Of a stretch of 62,722 bases of DNA, positions 8,955-18,183 are shown piece by piece; position 1 is the first letter of the stretch; each line of letters opens with the position of its first letter. The translations under genes were made by a program, and so were the position numbers. Under the pieces are notes generated by a model. It made no database searches, had not been told where the DNA came from, and saw only the letters and a program-made list of their open reading frames with translations. This stretch comes from Acidobacteriota bacterium. Its GTDB lineage: Bacteria > Acidobacteriota > Terriglobia > Versatilivoradales > Versatilivoraceae. The stretch spans positions 1 through 62,722 of the forward strand of contig JAJDUG010000038.1 in the NCBI GenBank assembly GCA_022826755.1, read 5' to 3'.

Positions 8955-9872
8955 ATGAGCCAACCGACCTTGATCCTCGATGTGCCGTCGGACTTCAGTT
9001 TTTGGCGGACCGTGCTGAGCCACGGCTGGTGCACCCTGCCGCCCTTCTTTCTGGATCGTCCCGCGCGTCGGCTGCTGCGGGTTCTGCAGCTTGCCTCTCA
9101 GCCGGCCCTGGCCGAGATGCGCGAACAGAGGGATGGCAGAGTCCGAGTGCGGCTGTGCTCCTCCAGCCCGCTCGACGGCCGGGACCTGAGAGCAGCCAGG
9201 GCGGCCGTGGCTCACATGCTGCGGTTGGAAGAGTCCATGGCGGAATTCCACCGGGAGCTGGCCCGGCGGGACCGTCGGGGCCGGTTTGCCTGGGTGCCCC
9301 GGGCCGGGGCGGGGCGGTTGCTGCGGGCCCCCTCCTTTTTCGAGGACATGGTCAAGATGATCTGCACCACCAACTGCTCCTGGAAGGCCACCCAGCGCAT
9401 GGTGACCGGGATGGTTCAGAAGCTGGGGACACGACTGGATGCCGACTACTGCTGCTTTCCCAGTCCCGAGCAACTGGCGGGGACCACGGACCAGTTCCTG
9501 AGACGGGAGATTGGCTGCGGGTACCGTGGCGGCTATCTCATCGAGCTGGCCGAGGGGGTAGCCGCCGGCCGGCTACCGAGCGGGGAATGGGCCGATCTGA
9601 CCGGGGAGGAAGCCCACCGCCGCCTGTTGGCCACCAAGGGAATCGGCCCCTACGCCGCCGGAAATCTGCTGAAGCTGCTGGGGCACTACGACCATCTTGG
9701 CCTTGACAGTTGGGTCCGCCCCAAGTTCGCGGCCGTCCACGGACTGAAGAAGGCTCCCAAGGACGCTGCCATCGAGAGACACTACCGGCGTTTCGGCCGA
9801 TGGCGGGGACTGGTGCTCTGGCTCGATCTGACCCGTGACTGGTTCGAGGAGGAGGATCCGCGGTCTCACTGA
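8955..9872 (+). CDS. HhH-GPD DNA glycosylase-like protein
   Basis: Base-excision-repair glycosylase fold. The protein is 305 residues, with an N-terminal domain like AlkA/OGG (residues 1-120) and then the helix-hairpin-helix LLATKGIGPYAAGNLLKLLG. The catalytic GPD region follows as LGLDSWVR, where the Asp is the expected catalytic residue. No Lys is visible at the bifunctional (lyase) position, which suggests a monofunctional alkylbase glycosylase. It is divergent from the exported hypothetical gene. Substrate is unknown. Confidence 0.85.
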   Translation: MSQPTLILDVPSDFSFWRTVLSHGWCTLPPFFLDRPARRLLRVLQLASQPALAEMREQRDGRVRVRLCSSSPLDGRDLRAARAAVAHMLRLEESMAEFHRELARRDRRGRFAWVPRAGAGRLLRAPSFFEDMVKMICTTNCSWKATQRMVTGMVQKLGTRLDADYCCFPSPEQLAGTTDQFLRREIGCGYRGGYLIELAEGVAAGRLPSGEWADLTGEEAHRRLLATKGIGPYAAGNLLKLLGHYDHLGLDSWVRPKFAAVHGLKKAPKDAAIERHYRRFGRWRGLVLWLDLTRDWFEEEDPRSH

Positions 9873-9950
9873 TGCAGGGCTTGCCCGGAAGCCGGCTAGC
9901 GGGACCCCGGCCCGGGAATTGCCCGGTGTGGCGCCCCGGGTATAATGGAG

Positions 9951-9956
9951 CATTCC
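9951..9956 (+). promoter_or_regulatory. Possible -10 box before the kinase-isomerase gene
   Basis: A perfect TATAAT stands out in G+C-rich DNA 75 bp upstream of ATG 10031. There is no good -35 hexamer at the usual spacing, so support is weak. Confidence 0.3.
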
Positions 9957-10030
9957 GCAGAGGACACTGGCGGCTCGATGGGCGGCTCACCCGCCAGAGG
10001 ACGCCGGAGCCCGGGATTCTCCGAGGGAAC

Positions 10031-11629
10031 ATGCTGCCTTTGTCACTGGTAAGTCAATTCAAGGACCAATGCGTCCTGATCGCCGGCGACACCCACATCG
10101 ACCGTGAGATCTACGGGAACGTGCACCGCCTGGCTCCCGAGGGCCCCGTTCCGGTGCTTCAGATCACCTCGAAGCGGTCCATCCCGGGAGGGGCCGCCAA
10201 CGTCGCCAGGAACATCTCCAGGCTGGGCGGCCGGGCGGCCCTCTACGGCTTCTTCGAAGGGGATGAGGCCAGCCGGAAGATTCTGAGTGAACTGCGGGCG
10301 GAGGGCGTCCAGGTGCTGAGCGCCCCACCGACTTCTCCCTTCCGCCTGCCGGAGCGGAGTCGATTTTTCGCCTCGAACCACCAGCTCATTCAGATCCTTC
10401 AGCGGCCAGGCATCGACCGTTACGCCGACTCGCTGGCACCCCTTGGCGAGTTCGCGGCCGGACTTCCCAGCCGGCCCCGGACGGTGGTGGTCTACGATCA
10501 GGGCTACGGCCTGGTGACCCGGGCGCTACTGGACTCGGTGGAAGCCCTGGCTCGGGACCAGGGGCTGAAGGTCGTCATCGACGCCCATCCCGAGCATGTC
10601 TCCTGGTATCCCCGGGCCGATCTTTTCACCTTCAACGCCAGGGAAATCGAGGCAGCCGCCTCTCGACTGGGGGAGCCCGAGTGCAGCCTGGAGCGGGCGG
10701 GCCTGCGGGTGGCCGAAAGGCTGGGCTCGGATGTCCTGGTGACCCGGGGAAGCCGGGGGATGACCCTCTTCCCCGCTGCGGGCACCCGGCACACCCTTCC
10801 CGCCGACCCGGTGCCTCTGGCCGACCGCGCCGGAGCCGGCGACAGCGTGACCGCGGTCCTGTCCCTGTGCCTTTCGGCCGGCACCGATCTGAAATCGGCG
10901 GCGGCCCTGGCCAACAAGGCCGCGGCCACCGTCGTCTCCAAGCCCGGCATCGCCTACTTGAATCCGGAAGAGCTGCTGAATGTCTTTCACCCCCAGATCA
11001 GCAGCCTGCTGCGCGAGAGCGTTACGGTGAAGCAGCGCCTGATCACCGAACAGCTTCCGGAGATCGAAAGAGTGGTGAGGGCCATCATTCAGACCTACCG
11101 CGACCACAAGACCGTCTATGCCTTCGGCAACGGGGGGAGCGCCGCCGACGCCAACCACTTCATTACCGAGCTGGTGGGGCGCTTCCGCATCGAGCGCAAG
11201 GGGCTCCCGGCCTTCTCCTTCTCCACCAACGAGATCCTGATGACCTCCATCGCCAATGACTACGGCTACGAAAGCACCTTCACCCGCCAGGTGGACACCT
11301 TCGTCAAGCCCGGAGACCTGGTGTCGGCCTTTTCGACCAGCGGAAAATCGGAGAACGTGGTGCGGGCCATCCAGTTGGCCAAGGAAAAGGGAGCCACCAC
11401 CGTGGGCTTTACGGGGTCCTCCGCCGGGAGCTTTCCGGGACTCTGCGATCTCTGCATTCGCGTGCCTTCGGACAACACCCCCCGAATCCAGGAATCCCAC
11501 CTGGTGGTCGTCCATATCATCTGTGAACTACTGGAGAAGGAGCTGGCCCTGACCGAATCGATGGAAGACCCCTCGGTTCCGGCCCGGTCTTCGGTCCAAA
11601 GCACCCATGGAAGCACAAGCCAAGAGTAG
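10031..11629 (+). CDS. PfkB/HldE-type sugar kinase fused to GmhA-like phosphosugar isomerase
   Basis: The protein is 532 residues. Residues 1-320 are a ribokinase-fold kinase of the HldE/RfaE1 type (GDTHIDREIYGNVHRLAPEG, PGGAANVARNISRLGG, DRAGAGDSVTAV). From about residue 325 a SIS domain matches sedoheptulose-7-phosphate isomerase GmhA (FGNGGSAADANHFITELVGR, TSIANDYGYE, STSGKSENVV, RIQESHLVVVH). Bacterial HldE normally fuses the kinase to a nucleotidyltransferase; here the partner is the preceding enzyme of ADP-heptose synthesis. The next gene, overlapping by 23 bp, is a second HldE-like kinase. Two consecutive steps, isomerisation and 7-phosphate-heptose phosphorylation, could be joined. 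ATG 10031 follows gaggga. Family calls are firm; the substrate is inferred. Confidence 0.88.
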   Translation: MLPLSLVSQFKDQCVLIAGDTHIDREIYGNVHRLAPEGPVPVLQITSKRSIPGGAANVARNISRLGGRAALYGFFEGDEASRKILSELRAEGVQVLSAPPTSPFRLPERSRFFASNHQLIQILQRPGIDRYADSLAPLGEFAAGLPSRPRTVVVYDQGYGLVTRALLDSVEALARDQGLKVVIDAHPEHVSWYPRADLFTFNAREIEAAASRLGEPECSLERAGLRVAERLGSDVLVTRGSRGMTLFPAAGTRHTLPADPVPLADRAGAGDSVTAVLSLCLSAGTDLKSAAALANKAAATVVSKPGIAYLNPEELLNVFHPQISSLLRESVTVKQRLITEQLPEIERVVRAIIQTYRDHKTVYAFGNGGSAADANHFITELVGRFRIERKGLPAFSFSTNEILMTSIANDYGYESTFTRQVDTFVKPGDLVSAFSTSGKSENVVRAIQLAKEKGATTVGFTGSSAGSFPGLCDLCIRVPSDNTPRIQESHLVVVHIICELLEKELALTESMEDPSVPARSSVQSTHGSTSQE

Positions 11630-12605
11630 CCTGGAGCGCATTCGGCGGATCTCCGGCGTACGGGTGCTGGTGGTCGGCGACGTCATGCTGGACACCTATC
11701 TCGGCTGCCGGGCCCTGGGTGTGGCCGACGAAGCCCCCGTCCCCCTGCTGGAGATCCACAGCCGGTCCGATGCCTTGGGGGGAGCCGCCAACGTGGCCCG
11801 CAACCTGGCCCGACTGGGCGCCGGCACCGCGTTGGTGGGGCTGGTAGGGGCCGATTCCCAGGGAGATGTCGTCAGAGAGCTGCTGCGGGAATCGGGTGTG
11901 GACGGGCTTCTACTGGAGACTCGACGGCCGACCACTCTCAAGACCCGGGTGCTGTCGGGAGACCACTACTACCTTCGTCTGGACGAGGAGCAGACCTCGC
12001 CTCCAACCGAAGCCGAACAGGCTGCCCTGGCCTCCACAATCGAAGCTCGATTGAGCGAAGCCGATCTACTGGTGGTCTCCGACTACGACAAGGGGTTGCT
12101 CTCCCCGGGCCTGGCCGAGCGCATCGAGGGATTGGCCGATGACCGCGGCTGCAGGATCGTGGCCGACCTCAAGCCCGCAAACGCCCTGACCTGGCGCCAC
12201 CTGCACCTGATCACCCCCAACTGGAGCGAAGCCCGCTCGATATGTGGCCTGCTCGATCCCGGAAGGGAGCCAGGCGAGAACGCCCAGACCATCGCCGCAG
12301 CCCTCAGATCCCGGCTGGACTGTGGAGTGGTCCTGAAGATGGGACCTCAGGGCATGCTGATCGCGCCATCCTCCGGCGCCCCGACCCGGCTGGAAGCCCT
12401 CTGCCGCTCCCCGGTGGAGGTCTCGGGCGCCGGAGACACGGTGCTGGCAACGCTGGCCGCCGCCCTGGCCGGGGGCGCCGATCTACATGAGGCCGCCTGG
12501 CTGGCCAACCTGGCCGCGTCCGTCTCCGTCTCCAAACCCGGCACCCACGCCGTATCTGCGGCCGAGCTGGCAGAGGCGATCACTCGATCGACCTCACCTT
12601 CCTGA
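11607..12605 (+). CDS. HldE/RfaE1-like heptose-7-phosphate kinase, stand-alone
   Basis: A 332-residue PfkB-family kinase with GDVMLDTYLGCRALGVADEA, LGGAANVARNLARLG, LVVSDYDKGLLSPGLAERI, VADLKP and the anion-hole motif SGAGDTVLATLAAALAGG. These match the kinase domain of HldE (D-glycero-beta-D-manno-heptose-7-phosphate to 1,7-bisphosphate). No adenylyltransferase domain is attached, so the ADP-transfer step must be encoded elsewhere. Its start lies inside the 3' end of the kinase-isomerase gene, implying translational coupling. Two HldE-like kinases in tandem suggest either different sugars or different anomers. Confidence 0.88.
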   Translation: MEAQAKSSLERIRRISGVRVLVVGDVMLDTYLGCRALGVADEAPVPLLEIHSRSDALGGAANVARNLARLGAGTALVGLVGADSQGDVVRELLRESGVDGLLLETRRPTTLKTRVLSGDHYYLRLDEEQTSPPTEAEQAALASTIEARLSEADLLVVSDYDKGLLSPGLAERIEGLADDRGCRIVADLKPANALTWRHLHLITPNWSEARSICGLLDPGREPGENAQTIAAALRSRLDCGVVLKMGPQGMLIAPSSGAPTRLEALCRSPVEVSGAGDTVLATLAAALAGGADLHEAAWLANLAASVSVSKPGTHAVSAAELAEAITRSTSPS

Positions 12606-12631
12606 GCCTCCAAGAGGCCAAACCCGGGGCC

Positions 12632-13348
12632 TCAAAAAAGGCACAAGGTGCCTGAGACCAGCAGGAAGACGGCCACCCACCTCCGAAACACCTTCTCCCC
12701 AACCCGAAGATGGACAAAGTGACCCAACAGGGTCGCCGCCACCAGAGCCGGCAGCAGGCCCAGAGCCAACTGCAACCCCTGAACGTCCAGCAGTCCCTGG
12801 TGGGCATACAATCCGAGCCTCCAGGCGTATTCGACGGCAAACAGCACGATCAGCGTCGCCCGAAATGCCGCCTTGTCCAGGGCCTGGCTTGAGAGGAAGG
12901 CCACGTAGGCCGGACCGCTGGTGCCGAACATGCCTCCCAGCAATCCTCCCGCAAACCCCGCCGCCAGCCCCCATCGGGCGGACAAGACCGCCCGCGAGGG
13001 CGTATTTCGCAGGAAGAACAAGCCGACTCCGATGACGGCTGCGCCCAGGATGATTTCCATAGGCCGGTTGGCCCAGGAGGCCAGCAAAAAGACTCCCACA
13101 AGGCTGCCCGGAACCGCCCCGCCCAACAGCCGCAGCAGGTTGGCCCGGTCGACCTTGCGAACAGCGCCGGGAACCAGCAGCAGGCTGAGCGCCACCTCCA
13201 GAACCGATTCGACCGGAACGATGAACTTCAGCGGAAAAAACAGAGCCAGCAGGGGGATGCTGAGCAACGCCCCGCCGAACCCGGAAAAGGACCGGAAGAA
13301 AAAGGCAAACAGGATGATGGCCTGAGCAGCCAGCAGGGATGGATTCAT
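12632..13348 (-). CDS. TauE/SafE-family membrane permease
   Basis: A 238-residue integral membrane protein with about seven to eight hydrophobic segments. The two family repeats show FRSFSGFGGALLSIPLLALFF near the N-terminus and GGLLGGMFGTSGPAYVAFLSS in the middle. The family exports or takes up sulfite, sulfonates and similar organic anions. ATG 13348 was preferred over an earlier in-frame start because the earlier residues are basic non-membrane filler. It converges on the kinase gene, with a small hairpin (12614-12633) between the stops but no U-tract. Confidence 0.85.
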   Translation of the reverse strand: MNPSLLAAQAIILFAFFFRSFSGFGGALLSIPLLALFFPLKFIVPVESVLEVALSLLLVPGAVRKVDRANLLRLLGGAVPGSLVGVFLLASWANRPMEIILGAAVIGVGLFFLRNTPSRAVLSARWGLAAGFAGGLLGGMFGTSGPAYVAFLSSQALDKAAFRATLIVLFAVEYAWRLGLYAHQGLLDVQGLQLALGLLPALVAATLLGHFVHLRVGEKVFRRWVAVFLLVSGTLCLF

Positions 13349-13442
13349 AGAATTGCGGGTTTTACGCCCTCTTCGACCGAGCGGCACCTCACAAGTACTA
13401 CCAACGGAAAGTTATAGCCGCTCGCGTCATCCCTGTCTTCGT

Positions 13443-13448
13443 TATAAT
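13443..13448 (+). promoter_or_regulatory. Possible -10 box upstream of the restriction-modification gene
   Basis: TATAAT lies 120 bp upstream of ATG 13569 in the 220-bp gap between divergent genes. No convincing -35 hexamer is seen. Confidence 0.3.
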
Positions 13449-13568
13449 TCGCCGTTGTGCGGACACTGCTGAGCAAAATTACTTGCCATCCAGCGGCAAA
13501 TCCTTGCGGAAACGCAACGACCACACGACAGCTACCCTCTCCACAGGTCTAGGCGCTGAGAGCTCGAC

Positions 13569-16500
13569 ATGGCCGGCCAACTGTTCACTCATTACTTCCT
13601 CAGCGAGGGGATCCGGTCCACGAGCGATTGGCAGAGCCTCATCGGTCAATCGGACACGTTCGAAGCCTTCAGGGGCGGGGTTCAACAGTTTTACGAGGGA
13701 CTGAGCCATGCCCAAGACCCCAACGAGGCCCAAACAGAGCAAGATTTAATCCGTCCCGTTCTTGGCCTGTTGGGATGGACCGATTACCTGCCGCAACAAG
13801 CTACAACCGGTCACGAGGACATCCCTGATCACCTGCTATTCCTGGATGCCGCCTCCAAGGGACGCGCTACCGCAACAAGCAATGCCAAAGACCGATTCCG
13901 ATACGCGGCTGTGATCGAAGAAAGCAAGCGCTTAGGCGTGCCGTTGGACACACGTGACAAGGACGGAACCACCGGAACCGGTACCCCCCACGGTCAAATA
14001 CTCCGCTATCTCTCAACGGCGGACAATGTTGCCGATGGCCGCCTCCGATGGGGAATACTCACCAACGGAGGGGTTTGGCGCCTTTACGACCACCGCGCCC
14101 GGCCTCGCGCCAGCGGCTATTTTGAAGCTGACTTGGCTCAATTGCTCCGGCCCGGAAATGAACACGGCCTCAGACTGTTCTACCTGTTGTTCCGCCGAGA
14201 TTCTTTAACTCTCAAGGACGGTTCGACTACAACCTTCCTGGAACAGGCTTTGGCGGAGGGGAAGCGTTACGAAGAGCAGGTGGCCCAGGACCTCTCAGGC
14301 GTCGTCTTCGAGAGAGCCTTTCCCAGACTCGTGGATGCGCTGGCGAATGGCACGGGCGCAACCCTGCCTCAGGTTCGCCAGGCGGCGCTGATTTTCCTCT
14401 ATCGGCTGCTTTTTCTCCTTTACGCCGAGGACCGAGACCTGCTGCCGGTCAATGACTCGCGCTACGACGACTACGGCCTGCGCAAGCGCGTGCGGGACGA
14501 CGTCGCGCGCAGGATGAGGGACGCCGACACCTTCTCATCCAATGCCACCGACTACTACGACCGCCTGATGACGCTATTCAGGCTCGTCGACCAGGGCGAT
14601 CCTTCCATCGGGCTCCCACCCTATAACGGCGGCTTGTTCGGTTCGGCCGCCGCGCCCCTGCTGGAGCAGGTACGCCTGTCGGACGCGACCATCGCTCCCA
14701 TCCTCTACGACCTCAGCCACACCAAGGAGCCGGGCGGCGACGGACGACGCTTTGTCAACTATCGAGACATGTCGGTCCAGCAGCTCGGCTCAATCTACGA
14801 GCGCCTCCTGGAGCGCGAGCCGGTTCGTGCCAGCGACGGCAAGATCGTCATCCGCCCCAACCCCTACGCACGCAAGGACAGCGGCAGCTTCTTCACTCCC
14901 CAGGAACTGGTGGACCTGATTGTCGACCGGACCCTGAAGCCCCTGGCGGAAGAACGTCTCAAGGTCTTCGAGGACAAGGCTGCCGAACTCGAGAACGACC
15001 GCCGGCACAAGTCTCAGAGGAAAGTCGAGCTACTCGAGCTGGACCCGGCCGAGGCGGTCTTGAATCTGAAAGTGCTGGATCCGGCCATGGGAAGCGGCCA
15101 TTTCCTGGTTACGGCGGTGGACTTCCTGTCCGACTACATCGCCGACTTGATCGAATTCGTTCCCGTGGTGCCCGAGTGGCTCGACGGCGACTACGTTTCG
15201 CCTCTGGTGAATCGCGTGGCGACCATTCGAAGCGAAATCCTTCAACGAGCCAAGGATTCGAACTGGGTCCTGGACGAGGCCCAGATCACCGACCAGGCCA
15301 TCATCCGACGCATGGTGCTCAAGCGCTGCATCTACGGCGTCGACAAGAATCCCCTGACCGTCGAGCTGGCCAAGGTGGCGTTGTGGCTGCACAGCTTCAC
15401 CGCGGGCGCGCCGCTGTCCTTCCTGGACCACCACCTGCGATGCGGCGATGCTCTGATCGGCTTGAGAGTGTTGGAGGCCTCCAACTATTTGCGGGAGATT
15501 GCCGGTCTGTATTTGTCCAGCGCCATCACCGGAGCCGAGCAGGCCGCCAAGGGAATGCAACTCATCGAGGAAAAATCCGACGCCGACATTGGTGAGGTAC
15601 GGGAGTCGACCGAGCTTTTCCAGGGTGTTGACGAGATGACCGCGGAGCTGCGCCGCTTGCTCGATTTCCTCTGCAGTATCCGGTGGTTGACGGCAGGAAT
15701 GAAAAAGAAAGAGCGCATTGCGTTCGAGACAACCCAATTGATCGAACCCCTCGGTCGGGCACCCGATCAAGCCTATAAGCTTCTCTCCAACGGCCCGAAC
15801 GCCGTCGATGCGCCGCCGTCCGGTGACGGAGAAGACCCTTATTCCGGGTTTCAGGAGTTATGGAACCAAGCCTCCTCAATTGCCGTTCGGGAACGCTTTC
15901 TGCACTGGGAGGCAGCCTTTCCAGGCGTATGGCGCGATTGGCAAGACATCCACCCGAAAGGAGGTTTTGATGCCGTCATCGGCAACCCGCCCTGGGATCG
16001 CATCAAGCTGCAAGAGGTGGAGTGGTTTGCGTCCCGATCCCCCGATCTCGCCCTGGCTTCAACTGCGGCCGCACGGAGGGCAGGCATACAGAAACTGAGA
16101 GACCTGGGAGTGCCTCTCGCAGCCGAATTCGACGCGGCCAAGGATCGGGCGGACACGCTGGCCCAGTTGATTCGTGCGTCCGGTCACTACCGCCTGCTCG
16201 GCGGCGGCGACATCAACCTCTACTCGCTGTTCGTGGAGCGGGCGATGAGCCTAATCAAACCCGACGGCTTCGTGGGGCTGCTGACACCGTCCGGGATCTA
16301 CGCCGACAAGACAGCAGCCCGCTTCTTCCAGTCCGTCTCCACCAGCGGACGGGTGGCTGGCCTGTTTGATTTTGAAAACCGCCGCCTCGGAACCAATCTG
16401 ACGCCGTTCTTCCCGGATGTGGACTCACGATTCAAATTCTGCGCCCTCATCTTCGGCGGAGAGAGACGACGTTTCGATGAGACCCGGTGCGCCTTCTTCC

Positions 16501-17633
16501 TTCACGATACCAAGACCATTAGCGACCCCGAACGCTGCTTCCCGCTGGCGCCTGAAGACTTCGCCCGTGTCAACCCCAACACCGGCACGGCACCCGTCTT
16601 CCGCACCCAGCGGGACGCCGATATCACCCGCCGCATCTACGAACGCCATCCAGTTTTGGTGGACCGCTCGGGGAGTGAGGAGCGCCACGTCTGGTCAGTC
16701 CGACATCACCGTCAGTTTGATATGACGAACGACTCTCACCTCTTCCGCACTGCTGTGCAGCTTGAATCTGAAGGCTATTACCCTGTCAAGTTCAACCGCT
16801 GGAGGAAGGGAGATAAATTGTATCTACCCCTCTACCAAGGACTAATGGTAGGAAACTTTGATCACCGCGCAGGCTCAGTCTTAGTCAATCCCGGAAACGT
16901 ACACAACCCCTATGTGAGCAAGCGCACAACCAGCAAAGAGCACGCAGAGCCCGACTTCTTACCGAGTGTTGTGTACTGGGTACCTGCGGATAGGGTGTCA
17001 CGCACGTTCCCTCAACTGATGGGGTGGACGTTGGTCTACCGGCGCATTACACGCCCAACCGATGTGCGTACCACCGTGGCCACCATCATCCCGTGGAGCG
17101 GCGTAAGCTATACGCTACCCATATTGTTGCCAATCAAGGATCTCTTCTCTGCGTTGGCGGCGGCTTGCTTGCTTTCAACACTCACCAGTTTCTGTTTCGA
17201 CTATGTTGCGAGACAAAAGCTGCAGGGGGCAAGTATGAGCCTCGCTTCGTTGGAGCAACTCCCTGTAATCACCCCTAGCGCCTACGATCACTGCCTCGGT
17301 TCCACCTCCGCCCGCGATCTCGTCCGCGACCACGTCCTCCGTCTAACCTACACCGCCCACGACATGGCTCCGTTTGCCGGCGACCTCGGCTACCACGGAC
17401 CGCCCTATGCCTGGAACCAAGAGGAGCGTCGCCACCTGCGCGCCCGCCTCGACGCCCTTTACTTCCACCTCTATGGGCTCTCCCGTGAGGACGCCAGCTA
17501 CGTGCTGGACACCTTCCCCATCGTCCGCAAGCAGGACGAAGCCGCCTTCGGCCGCTACCGCACCCGCGACCTCATCCTGGCCTACATGAACGCCCTCGCC
17601 GCCGGGGATACGGAGACCGTTGTGGCCCTGTAG
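13569..17633 (+). CDS. Type IIG-like restriction enzyme: N-terminal PD-ExK nuclease fused to N6-adenine methyltransferase
   Basis: The protein is 1354 residues. The N-terminus resembles HSDR_N-type nucleases (EAQTEQDLIRPVLGLLGW, then D87 and E118-S-K120, a PD-(D/E)xK spacing). The middle holds a gamma-class adenine methyltransferase of Eco57I type: AdoMet motif DPAMGSGHFL with D504 and catalytic N806PPW. The long C-terminal part probably contains target recognition (LYLPLYQGLMVGNFDHRAGSV onward). Cutting, modification and specificity in one chain is the type IIG/IIL plan; no separate S or R subunit is adjacent. A BREX PglX-like methylase was considered, but no other BREX genes are present. 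It opens an accessory island. Confidence 0.85.
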   Translation: MAGQLFTHYFLSEGIRSTSDWQSLIGQSDTFEAFRGGVQQFYEGLSHAQDPNEAQTEQDLIRPVLGLLGWTDYLPQQATTGHEDIPDHLLFLDAASKGRATATSNAKDRFRYAAVIEESKRLGVPLDTRDKDGTTGTGTPHGQILRYLSTADNVADGRLRWGILTNGGVWRLYDHRARPRASGYFEADLAQLLRPGNEHGLRLFYLLFRRDSLTLKDGSTTTFLEQALAEGKRYEEQVAQDLSGVVFERAFPRLVDALANGTGATLPQVRQAALIFLYRLLFLLYAEDRDLLPVNDSRYDDYGLRKRVRDDVARRMRDADTFSSNATDYYDRLMTLFRLVDQGDPSIGLPPYNGGLFGSAAAPLLEQVRLSDATIAPILYDLSHTKEPGGDGRRFVNYRDMSVQQLGSIYERLLEREPVRASDGKIVIRPNPYARKDSGSFFTPQELVDLIVDRTLKPLAEERLKVFEDKAAELENDRRHKSQRKVELLELDPAEAVLNLKVLDPAMGSGHFLVTAVDFLSDYIADLIEFVPVVPEWLDGDYVSPLVNRVATIRSEILQRAKDSNWVLDEAQITDQAIIRRMVLKRCIYGVDKNPLTVELAKVALWLHSFTAGAPLSFLDHHLRCGDALIGLRVLEASNYLREIAGLYLSSAITGAEQAAKGMQLIEEKSDADIGEVRESTELFQGVDEMTAELRRLLDFLCSIRWLTAGMKKKERIAFETTQLIEPLGRAPDQAYKLLSNGPNAVDAPPSGDGEDPYSGFQELWNQASSIAVRERFLHWEAAFPGVWRDWQDIHPKGGFDAVIGNPPWDRIKLQEVEWFASRSPDLALASTAAARRAGIQKLRDLGVPLAAEFDAAKDRADTLAQLIRASGHYRLLGGGDINLYSLFVERAMSLIKPDGFVGLLTPSGIYADKTAARFFQSVSTSGRVAGLFDFENRRLGTNLTPFFPDVDSRFKFCALIFGGERRRFDETRCAFFLHDTKTISDPERCFPLAPEDFARVNPNTGTAPVFRTQRDADITRRIYERHPVLVDRSGSEERHVWSVRHHRQFDMTNDSHLFRTAVQLESEGYYPVKFNRWRKGDKLYLPLYQGLMVGNFDHRAGSVLVNPGNVHNPYVSKRTTSKEHAEPDFLPSVVYWVPADRVSRTFPQLMGWTLVYRRITRPTDVRTTVATIIPWSGVSYTLPILLPIKDLFSALAAACLLSTLTSFCFDYVARQKLQGASMSLASLEQLPVITPSAYDHCLGSTSARDLVRDHVLRLTYTAHDMAPFAGDLGYHGPPYAWNQEERRHLRARLDALYFHLYGLSREDASYVLDTFPIVRKQDEAAFGRYRTRDLILAYMNALAAGDTETVVAL

Positions 17634-17838
17634 AGGGGAAGACATTCAGCCGGAAGCCGGTACACAGCGTTTGGGCTTATCATTAGGAGACCTGGTGGGC
17701 GGTGCTGATTACCCTGTACCATCGTGACGCTTTGGGAGACAGCCCGGCTGAGGTTGGAAAACTGATTGAGATAGACCGAAAGATGGCAAAAAAGCTATTT
17801 TGTGGCAATCTGCAGGGAGCGATGTGGAAGAGAAGCTT
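17634..17838. other. Gap between R-M gene and MNT gene, possible gene remnant
   Basis: No full gene. A 19-codon frame (17783-17842) starts MAKKLFCGNL, resembling the first strand (RNP2) of bacterial RRM proteins, then diverges. It is either a decayed fragment or chance. Confidence 0.25.
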
Positions 17839-18183
17839 ATGAATACCATGGATGCCCCGATCGACAGAGCCACAATCCAGGCCATAGCACAATTGATTGT
17901 CGAACGCTTTGATCCGGAACAGGTCATTCTCTTCGGCAGCCAAGCTCGCGGGGAGGTCGGAGAGCACAGCGACGTGGACCTGCTGGTCGTGCTTCGAGGG
18001 GATGCGGGAAAGCCACGGCCCGGCAATCCCATCCGCCGGGTGATCGCGGAGCGTTTCGTACTGCCCGTTGATGTGATTATCCGCTCTCCGGAAGCCCTCT
18101 CCGAGCAGCGCAATGACCCGTATTCCTTCATCCACAAGGTGCTGGAAGAGGGAGAAGTGTTGTATGAGCGACAGGCGGCCTGA
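17839..18183 (+). CDS. MNT-type minimal nucleotidyltransferase (antitoxin)
   Basis: A 114-residue protein with the polymerase-beta-like signature LFGSQARGEVGEHSDVDLLVV: G33-S34 and metal-binding D45 and D47. In HEPN/MNT modules this protein neutralises the HEPN toxin, in characterised cases by AMPylating it. The HEPN partner starts 20 bp before this gene's stop. ATG 17839 is chosen over GTG 17800; a second ATG three codons later is also possible. Metal-ligand residues are intact, so the antitoxin appears functional. Confidence 0.88.
   Translation: MNTMDAPIDRATIQAIAQLIVERFDPEQVILFGSQARGEVGEHSDVDLLVVLRGDAGKPRPGNPIRRVIAERFVLPVDVIIRSPEALSEQRNDPYSFIHKVLEEGEVLYERQAA

Noticed and set aside
12614-12633. 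Hairpin gaggcc...ggcctc as a terminator between convergent genes
   Set aside because: Followed by A residues on the plus strand, with no U-tract after the stem in either direction of transcription.
13569-17633. BREX or DISARM system based on the large methyltransferase
   Set aside because: No BrxC, BrxL, PglZ, helicase or PLD genes are adjacent, and the protein has its own nuclease motif.
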